Positions 23,201 to 31,302 of a DNA stretch of 64,000 nt are shown piece by piece. Source of the stretch: a virus. The DNA lies in IMG/VR virus record IMGVR_UViG_3300020185_004577, positions 1-64,000 of that record. One strand, given 5' to 3'. A program made the position numbers and the translations under genes. Position 1 is the stretch's first letter. Each line of letters begins with the position of its first letter. The notes beneath the pieces are model-generated. The model searched no databases. It saw only the letters and a program-made list of their open reading frames with translations, and had not been told where the DNA came from.

Positions 23201-23563
23201 ATGGAATTAAATTATTTATATCATTACAAAGCAAAAGTCATAGATGTTTATGATGGAGACACTGTTAGACTTGAAGTTCAACTTGGTTTCGGACTTACAT
23301 GGAGAGGTGTGGATAACAAAGGGTTGAAAATTAGGCTATTTGGAATAGACACTCCAGAAGTTAGAGGTAAAGAAAGGCCAGAAGGACTTATTTCTAGAGA
23401 TAGATTAAGAGAGCAAATACTAGGAAAACACATAACCCTTAAAACAATAAGAGATAAAACTGGTAAATATGGTAGATATTTAGGAGTCCTAATAAAAGAA
23501 GATGGAACCAATATGAACGAATGGCTAATTTCTGAAGGTTTGGCAGAAAGAAGAGAGTATTAA
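23201..23563 (+). CDS. Thermonuclease (SNase-like)
   Basis: A 120-residue staphylococcal-nuclease-type enzyme that cleaves DNA or RNA. It has VIDVYDGDTVRLEV at the start of the barrel, IRLFGIDTPE (about 45-54) with the active-site Arg, a Glu in the KERPEG turn, and KYGRYLG with the second Arg (about 92-98). The C-terminus GLAERREY is typical. There is no signal peptide, so it acts inside the cell, perhaps on host nucleic acid. An ATG-proximal TATTTAT at 23190 is only a few bases away, too close to be a normal promoter. It overlaps the convergent UvrD-like gene by 4 bp. Confidence 0.9.
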   Translation: MELNYLYHYKAKVIDVYDGDTVRLEVQLGFGLTWRGVDNKGLKIRLFGIDTPEVRGKERPEGLISRDRLREQILGKHITLKTIRDKTGKYGRYLGVLIKEDGTNMNEWLISEGLAERREY

Positions 23564-25023
23564 ATCTGTAGCAACATATAGTACAGCTTTTTCTTAGGTC
23601 TTGACACTGCTACATAATGAACATTTTTTTCTTCTTGATACCCATCCATACCAGGATAAAAAGTGTAATACTCTTTTTTATCATCTGGTATCTCTATGCC
23701 ATTTCTTTTTATTAAAGATTCTGGTATTGAATTAACTACAACACAAGTATGAAACTCTTTACCTTTGGACTTATGTATTGTGGTTACAAAGTTTTTGTTT
23801 TTTTTGTTTTCTTCTATAAAATTAATCAAATCCATAACACCCCCAGAAAAATTTTCTAAAACATAGTCTAATCGCTTACGTATTAATGGGTTTATATTTC
23901 CATTTTTTATGTCTTCAACATCTTTCTCTTTTAGGTAATTAAAGTATTTTAAAGGAACTTTTCTACTGAGTAGATTGAACTCTATTAATTTAACTATAAA
24001 ATTAGTCCTTGCTAGAATTACAACCTCATCTTCATTGTTAATTAATTCAACTAACCTATCGAAGTCTATGAATTTTTCATTTATTTCACCATCAAAAGTG
24101 TGAAAAGATTTTGCGTCTAAACTTGAAAATTCATTAGAATTTGCAATTATTTGTTTAGCGCTTCTAAAATTAGTAGTCAAACTCATTTTTTCAACCTTTC
24201 TCCTTTTTTCTAAAATGTCTTCAATAGCCATACAGTTGCTGCCGCTATATCCATATATAGATTGGTTTAAGTCGCCAACCAGATAATACTTTTTAGCATT
24301 TAACTTCATGAGTATATCCATTTGAATAGTGCTAGTGTCTTGATATTCATCCAGAAAAAGGTAGTCATATTTGTCTTTAAACATTTTCAACCACTTGTTT
24401 TCTTTTAGTAAGTTTCTTACATCTAGCAATATATCAGAAAAGTCTCTTTTTCTTTTTTCTCTTAAGTACTTTGAATACTGAATGTAATAATCTGGTATCC
24501 TAACTTTTATTCCATCTGCTGTTTGTAATTTATATGATGAGATTTGAGAATCTAAAAAATCAGCATCATCATAGAGGTTTGAAATAATTTTATCAAATTT
24601 CAAACTCTCTTTTTGAGACGATTTGTAACTGGGTTTATTTGTATCTTTATACCAATCTATAAATTCATAAAAATTAGTAACCTTCTTAAACTTGCCCATT
24701 CTATGTAGCATCCAAAAACAAAATGAATGTATTGTAGTTATTTTTATATCTTTGTTGTTTACCCTCTCTTTTAACTCATCTACCGCAGCATTTGTAAAAC
24801 TAAAAAATATAATCCTTTTAGGGTCTACTCCTTTTTTTAAAAGAAATTTCAACCTCTGAACACAACAGAAAGACTTACCACTTCCAGCAGTAGAGGAAAC
24901 TATAACAGACTTTTTACCTTCATATAGAACAAATTGTTTTTGCTCTTCTGTTAAGCTAGATAAAATATCGTTATCTTCTTTTTCTTGAAAAGCGTCTAAT
25001 TGTAATTTTGAAACCTTACTCAT
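23560..25023 (-). CDS. UvrD/Rep-family SF1 helicase
   Basis: A 487-residue 3'-5' DNA helicase. Walker A is SSTAGSGKS (44-51). Motif II is YLFLDEYQDTS, and motif III is GDLNQSIYGYSG. The late motif TTIHKSKGKEFHTCVVV and a final HYVAVSRPKKKLYYML box are present. It is shorter than UvrD (about 700), with reduced 1B and 2B insertions, similar to other phage repair/replication helicases. It is the distal gene of a tight run with the DnaQ-like exonuclease and overlaps the unknown gene upstream by 8 nt. Likely roles are replication restart or recombination. Confidence 0.92.
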   Translation of the reverse strand: MSKVSKLQLDAFQEKEDNDILSSLTEEQKQFVLYEGKKSVIVSSTAGSGKSFCCVQRLKFLLKKGVDPKRIIFFSFTNAAVDELKERVNNKDIKITTIHSFCFWMLHRMGKFKKVTNFYEFIDWYKDTNKPSYKSSQKESLKFDKIISNLYDDADFLDSQISSYKLQTADGIKVRIPDYYIQYSKYLREKRKRDFSDILLDVRNLLKENKWLKMFKDKYDYLFLDEYQDTSTIQMDILMKLNAKKYYLVGDLNQSIYGYSGSNCMAIEDILEKRRKVEKMSLTTNFRSAKQIIANSNEFSSLDAKSFHTFDGEINEKFIDFDRLVELINNEDEVVILARTNFIVKLIEFNLLSRKVPLKYFNYLKEKDVEDIKNGNINPLIRKRLDYVLENFSGGVMDLINFIEENKKNKNFVTTIHKSKGKEFHTCVVVNSIPESLIKRNGIEIPDDKKEYYTFYPGMDGYQEEKNVHYVAVSRPKKKLYYMLLQI

Positions 25024-25492
25024 TCCTAACGTTAATTATACCACCTTTTTTATTTTTTTTACACCACAAAAGTAAAAAATCATCTGACAAACCTCTCATA
25101 TTATTTTTCTCCAAAATTAAACCTCTGCCTTTTTTGAATATACATTTACCTGTAAGGTTAATGTCTAAAAACCCCCTTAATTTTCCAACGGGGTACAATT
25201 CAACACCACCAACATTATTAGAACCGAACATCTTTGTGGACTCATTAAAATGAAACTGATTTCCTAAAATTTCACAAATGAACATACTACTTGATATGGC
25301 TGAAACATCAGGTCTGAAATCTGTGTCAGACGATATTCTAAAATAAAGTCTATTAATAGTTGTCATAAAAGTTCTATTCCATTCCAATCTACTAGCATAA
25401 GGAGTTATGTTTCTAGGTTGTGCAAAGTCATAAGAATACCAATTTTCTTCAAATAAAACTTTACAAATATTATTATTGTAGCTTGGGCTCAT
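25016..25492 (-). CDS. Unknown 158-residue protein
   Basis: I do not recognise this protein. It starts MSPSYNNNICKVLFEENW and is probably a beta-rich domain with a Gly-rich turn (MFGSNNVGGVELYPVGKLRG). It ends in a basic patch (CKKNKKGGIINVRNE). It overlaps the helicase gene (8 nt) and the exonuclease gene (20 nt), so it belongs to this repair operon and may be a partner of one of them. Confidence 0.6.
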   Translation of the reverse strand: MSPSYNNNICKVLFEENWYSYDFAQPRNITPYASRLEWNRTFMTTINRLYFRISSDTDFRPDVSAISSSMFICEILGNQFHFNESTKMFGSNNVGGVELYPVGKLRGFLDINLTGKCIFKKGRGLILEKNNMRGLSDDFLLLWCKKNKKGGIINVRNE

Positions 25493-26306
25493 TTTGTGTT
25501 GCTCTACTTTTCTCCATTATTTTTTCTAAAACTTTTTTTGTGTCAGTTGAAAAGTCTGACTTCATAAACCAAGTGTAATATCCTGGGTTGTGTTTTAAAA
25601 CATCAGATACCGATTGGTCTTGGTATTTTCCAAAATTAAATACAGGAACATCGTTGTCGTTTAAAACAATCCTTCCAGAGTAATCTAACTGCCCTTTGAA
25701 GTTTGTAAAATCATGTAGTTTAGACATATCATTTACAATAGGTCTTTCCTCTATAGTTCCATCAGAATCTTCGTAATTAGAATCTTTGTAGTAATCCAAT
25801 TGGCTTTCTAATATTTCAGCAGTAGCCCTAATATCATTCATAGCATCATGAGCACCTTCTAAATTTTTATTACAATAAAACTTATATGCCGCCTTCAGAT
25901 TTCTAGGTTCCATTTTTTGAAATATCTTCCACACGTCAATAGAGCGTCTATCATTCATGTCAAAATCAGAACCAACTCTATAGAACTCCTCTATCAACAA
26001 AGGTACATCAAATCTATTACTGTTAAAACCACACAAATCCGCATCACCTATAAATGCTTTTATACCTTTCGATATTTGCTTAAAAGTTGGTGCATCTTTA
26101 ACCATCTCATTTGTTATTCCATGAACAGCAGTAGCTTCTTCAGGGATGGGTATCATCGGATTTACCAGTCTATTTTTTTCTTCCTTTTCTCTTCCATCAG
26201 CGTAGTATTTAACAATTCCTATCTGAACTATTCTATCATTCGAAACACTAACACCTGTTGTTTCTAAATCAAAAAATACTAAATCTTTATTTAATTTTAA
26301 ATTCAT
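25473..26306 (-). CDS. DnaQ-like 3'-5' exonuclease with C-terminal DUF3820-like domain
   Basis: A 277-residue protein. Residues 1-175 are a DEDDh exonuclease: FFDLETTG (11-18) gives Asp and Glu, FNSNRFDVPLL (about 97-107) gives Asp, and GAHDAMNDI (about 153-161) gives the His and the last Asp. Residues about 215-270 (FNFGKYQDQSVSDVL, then PGYYTWFMKSDF) match the small domain often fused behind such exonucleases in Bacteroidota. The DNA polymerase at 42855 lacks a visible exonuclease domain, so this protein could provide proofreading in trans. That link is inference. Confidence 0.9.
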   Translation of the reverse strand: MNLKLNKDLVFFDLETTGVSVSNDRIVQIGIVKYYADGREKEEKNRLVNPMIPIPEEATAVHGITNEMVKDAPTFKQISKGIKAFIGDADLCGFNSNRFDVPLLIEEFYRVGSDFDMNDRRSIDVWKIFQKMEPRNLKAAYKFYCNKNLEGAHDAMNDIRATAEILESQLDYYKDSNYEDSDGTIEERPIVNDMSKLHDFTNFKGQLDYSGRIVLNDNDVPVFNFGKYQDQSVSDVLKHNPGYYTWFMKSDFSTDTKKVLEKIMEKSRATQNEPKLQ

Positions 26307-26310
26307 AAGT

Positions 26311-26499
26311 TTATATTTTTTTTAAATTATCTTTATTGGCCCAAAATACTCTTTTAACTTTAACGTTGGACTCGTGTACTGTCTCTAATTTAATCATATT
26401 ATGCGACAAATCTTGTTCTAACTCTCTTAAAATCACATTTTTAGATATTGAATTTCCGTCTTCAAAAAAAATTTCTTTTTTTAATTTATATTTTGACAT
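26311..26499 (-). CDS. Small unknown protein between exonuclease and sigma genes
   Basis: A 62-residue basic protein, MSKYKLKKEIFFEDGNSIS, with a helical centre. It lies 4 nt from both neighbours (sigma gene upstream, exonuclease gene downstream), so it is in the same operon and very likely real. No family recognised. The position next to a sigma factor would suit a small regulator, but nothing in the sequence proves it. Confidence 0.6.
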   Translation of the reverse strand: MSKYKLKKEIFFEDGNSISKNVILRELEQDLSHNMIKLETVHESNVKVKRVFWANKDNLKKI

Positions 26500-26503
26500 A
26501 ATT

Positions 26504-27370
26504 TTAACTCAAATGTTGCTTTAATATATTACTTCTACTCCTATGTCTCAAAACCTTTATGGCAGAATCTTTTATTTGACGAACTCTCTCTCTTGTTAAT
26601 CCAAAATATTCACCCACTTCTTCGAGTGTCATCTTTGGATATCCCATTATTCCGTAATACATACAAACAACCTCTCTCTGTCTAGGCTGTATTGTTTTAA
26701 GTGTTGAAGATAAATCTTGATGTAAAGAGTCTGAGGCCACACTTATATCCACATCATTCATCTCTCCTTCTGAAATTTTATCATACAAACTATAACCTTC
26801 ATCATCAGTTGACAGAGGAGCGTCTAAAGATGCTTGAGGCTGCGAGGAACGTAATAATCTAGATATTTTCACTACATCCTCTTGCATTATTTCAGCTATC
26901 TCTTCCTCTGTAGGCTCTCTTTGATTTCTTTGTTCAAAATCTCTAGACTCTTGCTTTAACTTATAATAAGTACTGATTTGATTTGTAGGAAGCCTAACCA
27001 TTCTAGAATTATTTGCCAAAGCTTCTAGTATAGATTGTCTAATCCACCATACAGCATATGATATAAATTTAAAACCCCTTGTTTGGTCAAATCTTTCGGC
27101 AGCCTTTATTAAGCCATAATTACCTTCATTTACTAAATCTTCAAAATTTATACCCTTACCCTGATATTGTTTTGCAACACTTATAACAAATCTTAAATTG
27201 CCAGTAATTAACTTTTCTCTAGACCTTATATTACCTGCTTGTGACTCGATGGCTAACTTATGCTCTTCTTCTTCTGTTAGTTGTTTGATTTTATTTATTT
27301 CATTTAAATATGACTTTATGGAATCAGAATCTCTATTCGTTATTTTATTAGTTATTTTCAGTTGCCTCAT
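26504..27370 (-). CDS. Sigma-70 family factor, RpoD-like copy 1
   Basis: A 288-residue primary-type sigma factor that directs RNA polymerase to promoters. The N-terminus MRQLKITNKITNRDSDSIKS is nearly that of Bacteroidota RpoD. Region 2 has NLRFVISVAKQY, DLVNEGNYGLIKAAERFD and FKFISYAVWWIRQSI (about 55-115). Region 3 (NSRMVRLPTNQI) and region 4.2, with the helix-turn-helix LEEVGEYFGLTRERVRQI, complete it. Like the host protein it lacks region 1.1. It has its own host-type promoter and starts a unit of small gene, exonuclease, unknown gene and helicase. It looks host-derived and closer to RpoD than copy 2. Confidence 0.95.
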   Translation of the reverse strand: MRQLKITNKITNRDSDSIKSYLNEINKIKQLTEEEEHKLAIESQAGNIRSREKLITGNLRFVISVAKQYQGKGINFEDLVNEGNYGLIKAAERFDQTRGFKFISYAVWWIRQSILEALANNSRMVRLPTNQISTYYKLKQESRDFEQRNQREPTEEEIAEIMQEDVVKISRLLRSSQPQASLDAPLSTDDEGYSLYDKISEGEMNDVDISVASDSLHQDLSSTLKTIQPRQREVVCMYYGIMGYPKMTLEEVGEYFGLTRERVRQIKDSAIKVLRHRSRSNILKQHLS

Positions 27371-27423
27371 TTTAAAATTTTATTTAATTAAATTAGTTCC
27401 ATTGTTAGATTTTTACGATTAAA

Positions 27424-27452
27424 CAAATATAAGAATTATTTTAAAGAACAAA
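27424..27452 (-). promoter_or_regulatory. Host-type promoter for sigma copy 1
   Basis: Minus-strand TTTG (27449-27452), a 17-nt spacer and TATATTTG (27424-27431) match the consensus, about 53 nt before the ATG. It begins just inside the terminator of the neighbouring sigma gene. Confidence 0.7.
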
Positions 27453-27456
27453 AAAA

Positions 27457-27480
27457 AATACCACACAAAAGCGTGGTATT
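27457..27480 (-). terminator. Intrinsic terminator after sigma copy 2
   Basis: The inverted repeat AATACCAC / GTGGTATT with an 8-nt loop is followed by a long T run on the minus strand, 22 nt after the stop of copy 2. Confidence 0.85.
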
Positions 27481-27502
27481 AATACTTTAAAAAGACTTTA
27501 TT

Positions 27503-28366
27503 TTATAGATATTTTATGAGCAAATCTTTTGTTGAAGTGTTTTCTAACAACTTTTTCTCAGCCTTTCTTGCAATTTGCCTAATCCTCTCATTGCTATACC
27601 CTAGTTTTCTAGCAATTTCCTCTTTAGAATGCGCTTGACAATCTATGCCATAAGTGTACCTAATGACTAAAGTTTCATTGTTCGTAAGTATTTCAAATGC
27701 TCTGTACATATCTTGTTTTAAAGAATCGTCTAACAATGAAGAGTCTGGCTTGCCCAAGCTATCATCTTCTATTAAATTCACTAAAGTTGAAGAGTTTTCA
27801 TCAGAACCTACTTTTGCATCTAAAGATGAATGAAAAGAACTAGCTTGCTGTAGAAGCTTACCAGATTCAGCGTCTATATCCATATATTCACAAACTTCGA
27901 ATTCTGTTGGCTCTCTTTCTAAAACTTGCTGCAAGTGCTGTACGGCTCTTATATATTTCCCAGCTTCTAAATTTTTATTAGAAGGAACTTTTATCATTCT
28001 CTTCTTTTCAGATATGGCTTGTATTATAGTTTGTCTAATCCACCAAACCGCAAAAGATATAAATTTAAAACCTCTAGTTCCATCGAATCTTTCGGCAGCC
28101 TTTATGAGTCCCAAATTACCTTCATTTATCAAATCGGCTAATGGCAATCCTGTATTTTGGTATTTTTTAGCAACACTAATTACGAATTTTAAATTTGATT
28201 GAACCAATTCTTTTAAAGCCTCTTCGTCACCTTCTTGAATCAATTTAGAAAGCTCAAATTCTCTTTCCGGGGTTATGGAATCAAATTTATTTACATCCGT
28301 AAAGTATTGTTCTATTGATTTTTCAGTTCTGTTTGTAAGGCTTTGTTGAATTTTTAATTGTCTCAT
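27503..28366 (-). CDS. Sigma-70 family factor, RpoD-like copy 2
   Basis: A 287-residue paralogue of the neighbouring sigma gene. It also starts MRQLKI (MRQLKIQQSLTNRTEKSI) and keeps NLKFVISVAKKYQ, DLINEGNLGLIKAAERFD and FKFISFAVWWIRQTI. Region 3 has changed (KKRMIKVPSNKNLEAGKY). The region 4 helix-turn-helix EEIARKLGYSNERIRQI also differs from copy 1. The change at the DNA-reading helices suggests a different -35/-33 choice, making it a candidate reader of the phage-type boxes. No promoter with both boxes is visible upstream. Confidence 0.95.
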   Translation of the reverse strand: MRQLKIQQSLTNRTEKSIEQYFTDVNKFDSITPEREFELSKLIQEGDEEALKELVQSNLKFVISVAKKYQNTGLPLADLINEGNLGLIKAAERFDGTRGFKFISFAVWWIRQTIIQAISEKKRMIKVPSNKNLEAGKYIRAVQHLQQVLEREPTEFEVCEYMDIDAESGKLLQQASSFHSSLDAKVGSDENSSTLVNLIEDDSLGKPDSSLLDDSLKQDMYRAFEILTNNETLVIRYTYGIDCQAHSKEEIARKLGYSNERIRQIARKAEKKLLENTSTKDLLIKYL

Positions 28367-28423
28367 TTTCGTTTTTTTTTAAAGATTTATAACTTAAACG
28401 TAAAATGATAAAAAAAATTACAA

Positions 28424-29215
28424 TTATTTTGTTTTTTTTATTTTATTTATTCTATCTCTTATTTTTGCACAAAGCTCTAGATTATCTTTTTCTATAGCCC
28501 CTTCCATTACTTGTTGTAAAAATTTGAGGTCGTATATGTCGTCAATTTTGTTCTCTATTACACTTTCCAAGTTCATATAATTACCCTCTTCTCCATAAAT
28601 GTCTTCAAACTTTAGGCTGGAATACATTTGTTGAATAGGCATTTCCATAAAAGACAAGCTGCTTACTATACTGTCTATAATTTTATCCCTATCTTCATTT
28701 GGTATATTTAATATATTAGAAAAATTGAACATATTACTATTGTCAAAGTTTAGTTCCTTATTTTCATAATCAGAACACATTTTTTTGAAATTAATAGGAA
28801 GGTCGTCAAAATCAAACTTACAAGACACGCTATTAAGAGTGTTGTATATACTTATGTTTTTTTTAACACTCTTTGATGTTGCAACAATATAACACCCTGT
28901 AATATCATATAATAATCCTAAATTTTTAAAAAATGAAGGTTGAGAATTCTTTTTTCTAATGTGACTCATGAAAGATTCACTATTTTCTTTAGTTCCAAAC
29001 AATAAATTCATACTATTGGACTCATAATCTATACCCAACTTTTTGGACACATCTTTACAGTCTATAACAAGAAAATATTTTAAATTTTTAATACCTAACT
29101 TTGCTAAATTACCATCTGGGTTCTTTTTTATAAGCTTTTCTATCTTTTGCTTTATCATAGAAAATCTATTTAATACTTTAGCCTTTTCATAAGCTATTGG
29201 CTCAACTAATCTCAT
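28424..29215 (-). CDS. Unknown protein with C-terminal UVR-like motif
   Basis: A 263-residue protein of unknown function. The N-terminal half (1-130) is a mixed alpha/beta region (KYFLVIDCKDVSKKLGI). The C-terminus (about 228-263) reads LQQVMEGAIEKDNLEL followed by CAKIRDRINKIK. This fits the UVR motif consensus of acidic helix, (A/C)AK-(I/L)-R-D-x-I. UVR motifs in McsA and ClpC take part in protein-protein contacts, so this protein might interact with the phage ClpC-like unfoldase. That idea is inference. A phage-type box lies 12 nt before the ATG. Confidence 0.6.
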   Translation of the reverse strand: MRLVEPIAYEKAKVLNRFSMIKQKIEKLIKKNPDGNLAKLGIKNLKYFLVIDCKDVSKKLGIDYESNSMNLLFGTKENSESFMSHIRKKNSQPSFFKNLGLLYDITGCYIVATSKSVKKNISIYNTLNSVSCKFDFDDLPINFKKMCSDYENKELNFDNSNMFNFSNILNIPNEDRDKIIDSIVSSLSFMEMPIQQMYSSLKFEDIYGEEGNYMNLESVIENKIDDIYDLKFLQQVMEGAIEKDNLELCAKIRDRINKIKKTK

Positions 29216-29227
29216 AAATTATTTGCT

Positions 29228-29235
29228 TATAAATA
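29228..29235 (-). promoter_or_regulatory. Phage-type promoter motif (TATTTATA)
   Basis: Minus-strand TTATTTATAAGC ends 12 nt before the ATG at 29215. Confidence 0.4.
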
Positions 29236-29253
29236 ATATAATGTTTTTAAAAA

Positions 29254-29637
29254 TTAACTATTCCAATCCAAGTTAGAAAAAAACTCTTTTAGCTGCATAA
29301 ATGATTCTTTATTTATGTTTACAGACTTTTCTATTATTTGCTTACTTTTTTCGTCAATTTCAGCAAAATTCATAGTAAGCCTTCTATTTTCCTTGCCTTT
29401 TTCACGAGATATTATTAAATCAACCTCCAATACACTCATGGGCTGCCCAGAATCATCTGTGCTAGCAACTATTTCAATATATGTTTTTTCATTCGGAGAT
29501 GAATTTTTATTGTAAACAACTTCTTCATTTACTTCATTTACAATGTTGCTTGAGGTCTCTAAAGATTCTCCATAAGATGAGCCAGAAACTCGCTCTGTAG
29601 TCAATACGCTACCACTTTCTTCAACTATATCATTCAT
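29254..29637 (-). CDS. Unknown acidic protein
   Basis: A 127-residue acidic protein (MNDIVEESGSVLTTERVSGS). The first 50 residues are Ser/Glu-rich and probably disordered. The second half has a compact strand-helix pattern (LEVDLIISREKGKENRR, then KQIIEKSVNINKESFMQL). It may be a small phage regulatory or structural protein. No family recognised. A strong terminator separates it from the downstream side of the next gene. Confidence 0.55.
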   Translation of the reverse strand: MNDIVEESGSVLTTERVSGSSYGESLETSSNIVNEVNEEVVYNKNSSPNEKTYIEIVASTDDSGQPMSVLEVDLIISREKGKENRRLTMNFAEIDEKSKQIIEKSVNINKESFMQLKEFFSNLDWNS

Positions 29638-29696
29638 AATATTAATATTTCAATCAATATAATTTATAAAAGACAAAAGTCAATATTACTACAACA

Positions 29697-29728
29697 AAAA
29701 AGCTCTTCAATTAGTTAAAGAGCTTTTT
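29697..29728 (-). terminator. Intrinsic terminator after gene 29764
   Basis: An 11-bp perfect stem (AAAAAGCTCTT / AAGAGCTTTTT) with a 10-nt loop and a T-run on the minus strand, 36 nt past the stop at 29764. Confidence 0.85.
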
Positions 29729-29763
29729 AAAATATTGTATTTAAGTATTAAATAGTAAAATTT

Positions 29764-30291
29764 CTACTTTTTCTCAACCCAAACAACTTTACCTTCAGAC
29801 ATTACTGGGTTGTGTACTGCACCCTTGAAAGGCTTACCTCCTGTAAGTTCTGAATATTTAGCTTGCAATTGAGATTCATCACTTTGCATCTTTTTCTTTA
29901 ATCCTTGAATTTGACTTGCAATATTAGCGATTTCTTTTTGTGCTTTTTCATATTTTGCTTTATCAGAAGCGTCTGTATATGCTTTTTTAACATCTCCTGC
30001 AGCTTTGTTTACTGCATCTTTCGCTTGGCCTGCAGCATCTTTTGCAGCATCAGCAACTTTTCCAGCGGTCTCTTTAGCTTTTCCACCTATCATTTTACCA
30101 ACACCCTTAAGTCCAGCACCAATACTTCCAAACAACTCTTGAAGCTCTTCTTCAGAAATATCTTCTCCTTCATTTATTCTAGATATGGCTTCTGTTAGTT
30201 TTGCCTTTTTTTCTTTAAGAGATTGAGCCTTAATGTACTTTGAAGCCTCTTCACTTATAATAGCCTTCAATTCTTTTCTTGTTATTTTCAT
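29764..30291 (-). CDS. Amphipathic repeat protein with capsid-targeting-like start
   Basis: A 175-residue protein. The N-terminus MKITRKELKAIISEEASKYI carries the I-S-E-E pattern near residues 11-15. About 65-120 is an amphipathic, Ala/Lys/Asp-rich helix (KETAGKVADAAKDAAGQ, then KDAVNKAAGDVKKAY) with an 11-residue-type period like LEA or CsbD proteins. The rest is a coiled coil and a short C-terminal beta segment (VMSEGKVVWVEKK). The frame runs further upstream through a hydrophobic stretch that crosses the promoter box, so the ATG at 30291 is preferred. It could bind membranes or coat DNA; a virion internal protein is possible. Confidence 0.65.
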   Translation of the reverse strand: MKITRKELKAIISEEASKYIKAQSLKEKKAKLTEAISRINEGEDISEEELQELFGSIGAGLKGVGKMIGGKAKETAGKVADAAKDAAGQAKDAVNKAAGDVKKAYTDASDKAKYEKAQKEIANIASQIQGLKKKMQSDESQLQAKYSELTGGKPFKGAVHNPVMSEGKVVWVEKK

Positions 30292-30319
30292 TATTTTGTG
30301 TTTATCTATATAAAATAAA

Positions 30320-30327
30320 TATAAATA
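30320..30327 (-). promoter_or_regulatory. Phage-type promoter motif (TATTTATA)
   Basis: Minus-strand TTATTTATATTTATTTTATA ends 28 nt before the ATG at 30291. Confidence 0.4.
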
Positions 30328-30335
30328 AAAAAATA

Positions 30336-30358
30336 AAAAGGGGCAAAAAACCCCTTTT
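30336..30358 (-). terminator. Intrinsic terminator after Hsp20 gene
   Basis: AAAAGGGG / CCCCTTTT with a 7-nt loop and a T-rich tail on the minus strand, 26 nt beyond the Hsp20 stop. Confidence 0.85.
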
Positions 30359-30384
30359 AACACACAAATCAATTGAACAATTAA

Positions 30385-30819
30385 TTACTTAATCTCAACA
30401 GTTCTTTTTTTGTTTTTAGCAGAATTACTCTTAGGTACATTAATGTACAAAATACCATTATCATACTTAGATGTTATCTTGTCTAAATTTGAATCCTTGG
30501 GAAGTTTAAACATTTTATCAAAAGAACTTTTTCCAAACTCTCTTAAAGAATAATTTTTTGAATCTTCACTTTCTTCATCGGTAATTTCGTATTTAACTTT
30601 TAAAATAAAGTCTTCTAATGATATATTAATTAATTTTTTGTCTATACCAGGTATACACATTTGAATCTCTTGGAAAGATTCTTGATTCAACACATTTGAC
30701 TTTACGTTATTATTTGTGAATTTAACATCTCTAAACAACTCTTCAAAAGGTGTGAAACTTTTTAGCTGAGAGTCTATGACAGACTCAATTGGCGACAGCC
30801 TTCTTTTAATTGTAAACAT
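30385..30819 (-). CDS. Small heat-shock protein (Hsp20 / alpha-crystallin)
   Basis: A 144-residue Hsp20-family protein that holds unfolded proteins. The crystallin core spans about 45-140, with YSLREFGKSSFDKMFKLP and then ITSKYDNGILYINVPKS, the family's closing strands. Phage copies are known, also in cyanophages. The flanking N-terminal part (1-45) is typical of variable Hsp20 starts. No DnaK is nearby, but dnaJ and clpCP in the same window suggest shared handling of misfolded proteins. No clear promoter is visible. Confidence 0.93.
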   Translation of the reverse strand: MFTIKRRLSPIESVIDSQLKSFTPFEELFRDVKFTNNNVKSNVLNQESFQEIQMCIPGIDKKLINISLEDFILKVKYEITDEESEDSKNYSLREFGKSSFDKMFKLPKDSNLDKITSKYDNGILYINVPKSNSAKNKKRTVEIK

Positions 30820-30872
30820 ATTTTTTATTTTTTAATTTACAATTAACACTTCAAAGTTTATACCAACAAAAA

Positions 30873-30903
30873 AAACGTCAATTTTATAGACAAATTGACG
30901 TTT
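30873..30903 (-). terminator. Intrinsic terminator after gene 30937
   Basis: The 12-bp inverted repeat AAACGTCAATTT / AAATTGACGTTT with a 7-nt loop is flanked by A-runs and T-runs on both sides, so it could act in both directions. On the minus strand it lies 34 nt past the stop at 30937. Confidence 0.8.
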
Positions 30904-30936
30904 TTTTTAAAAATATATGACAAAAAATCCGATTTT

Positions 30937-31203
30937 TTATCTCTTTTGATATTTTTTAATATTTTCTGGCCATACTATTATTTTGTTATCAGCAGACACA
31001 TATCTATAGTCTAATATATTTAAAAAATAACGCTCTCCTTCATTATTAGCTACCATAAACCTACAATCACCTTTGAACCCAGTCATTAACTTAGTTGTTG
31101 CTTCACAAAATGCTTCTTGAGTTGTGTACTCTAAGTCTATCGTTCTTACGTTATTGTTTTTTTTGTTTTTCGTTTTATTGGTAAAGTGTCCTAAAAATTC
31201 CAT
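30937..31203 (-). CDS. Small unknown protein
   Basis: An 88-residue protein, MEFLGHFTNKTKNKKNNN, with a basic start followed by an alpha/beta segment (EAFCEATTKLMTGFKGDC, then ERYFLNILDYRYVSA). No family recognised. It has its own terminator and a half-conserved host-type promoter upstream, so it is likely a real single-gene unit. Confidence 0.5.
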   Translation of the reverse strand: MEFLGHFTNKTKNKKNNNVRTIDLEYTTQEAFCEATTKLMTGFKGDCRFMVANNEGERYFLNILDYRYVSADNKIIVWPENIKKYQKR

Positions 31204-31242
31204 ATTAAGTTTTGTTTTTTTCTTTCTTTTAATTTATACAAC

Positions 31243-31273
31243 CAAAAATATGTAATTACATTAACGAAAGCAA
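31243..31273 (-). promoter_or_regulatory. Likely host-type promoter for gene 30937
   Basis: Minus-strand TTG (31271-31273), a 20-nt spacer and TATTTTTG (31243-31250) fit the Bacteroidota consensus with a reduced -33 box, about 40 nt before the ATG. Confidence 0.5.
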
Positions 31274-31302
31274 GTTTTATTGAAAAAATAATTTATTTTT
31301 TT

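Noticed and set aside
30292-30372. Upstream extension of gene 29764 with a hydrophobic start
   Set aside because: It crosses the TATTTATA box and the Hsp20 terminator. MKITRKELK at 30291 matches the tagged starts of other genes.
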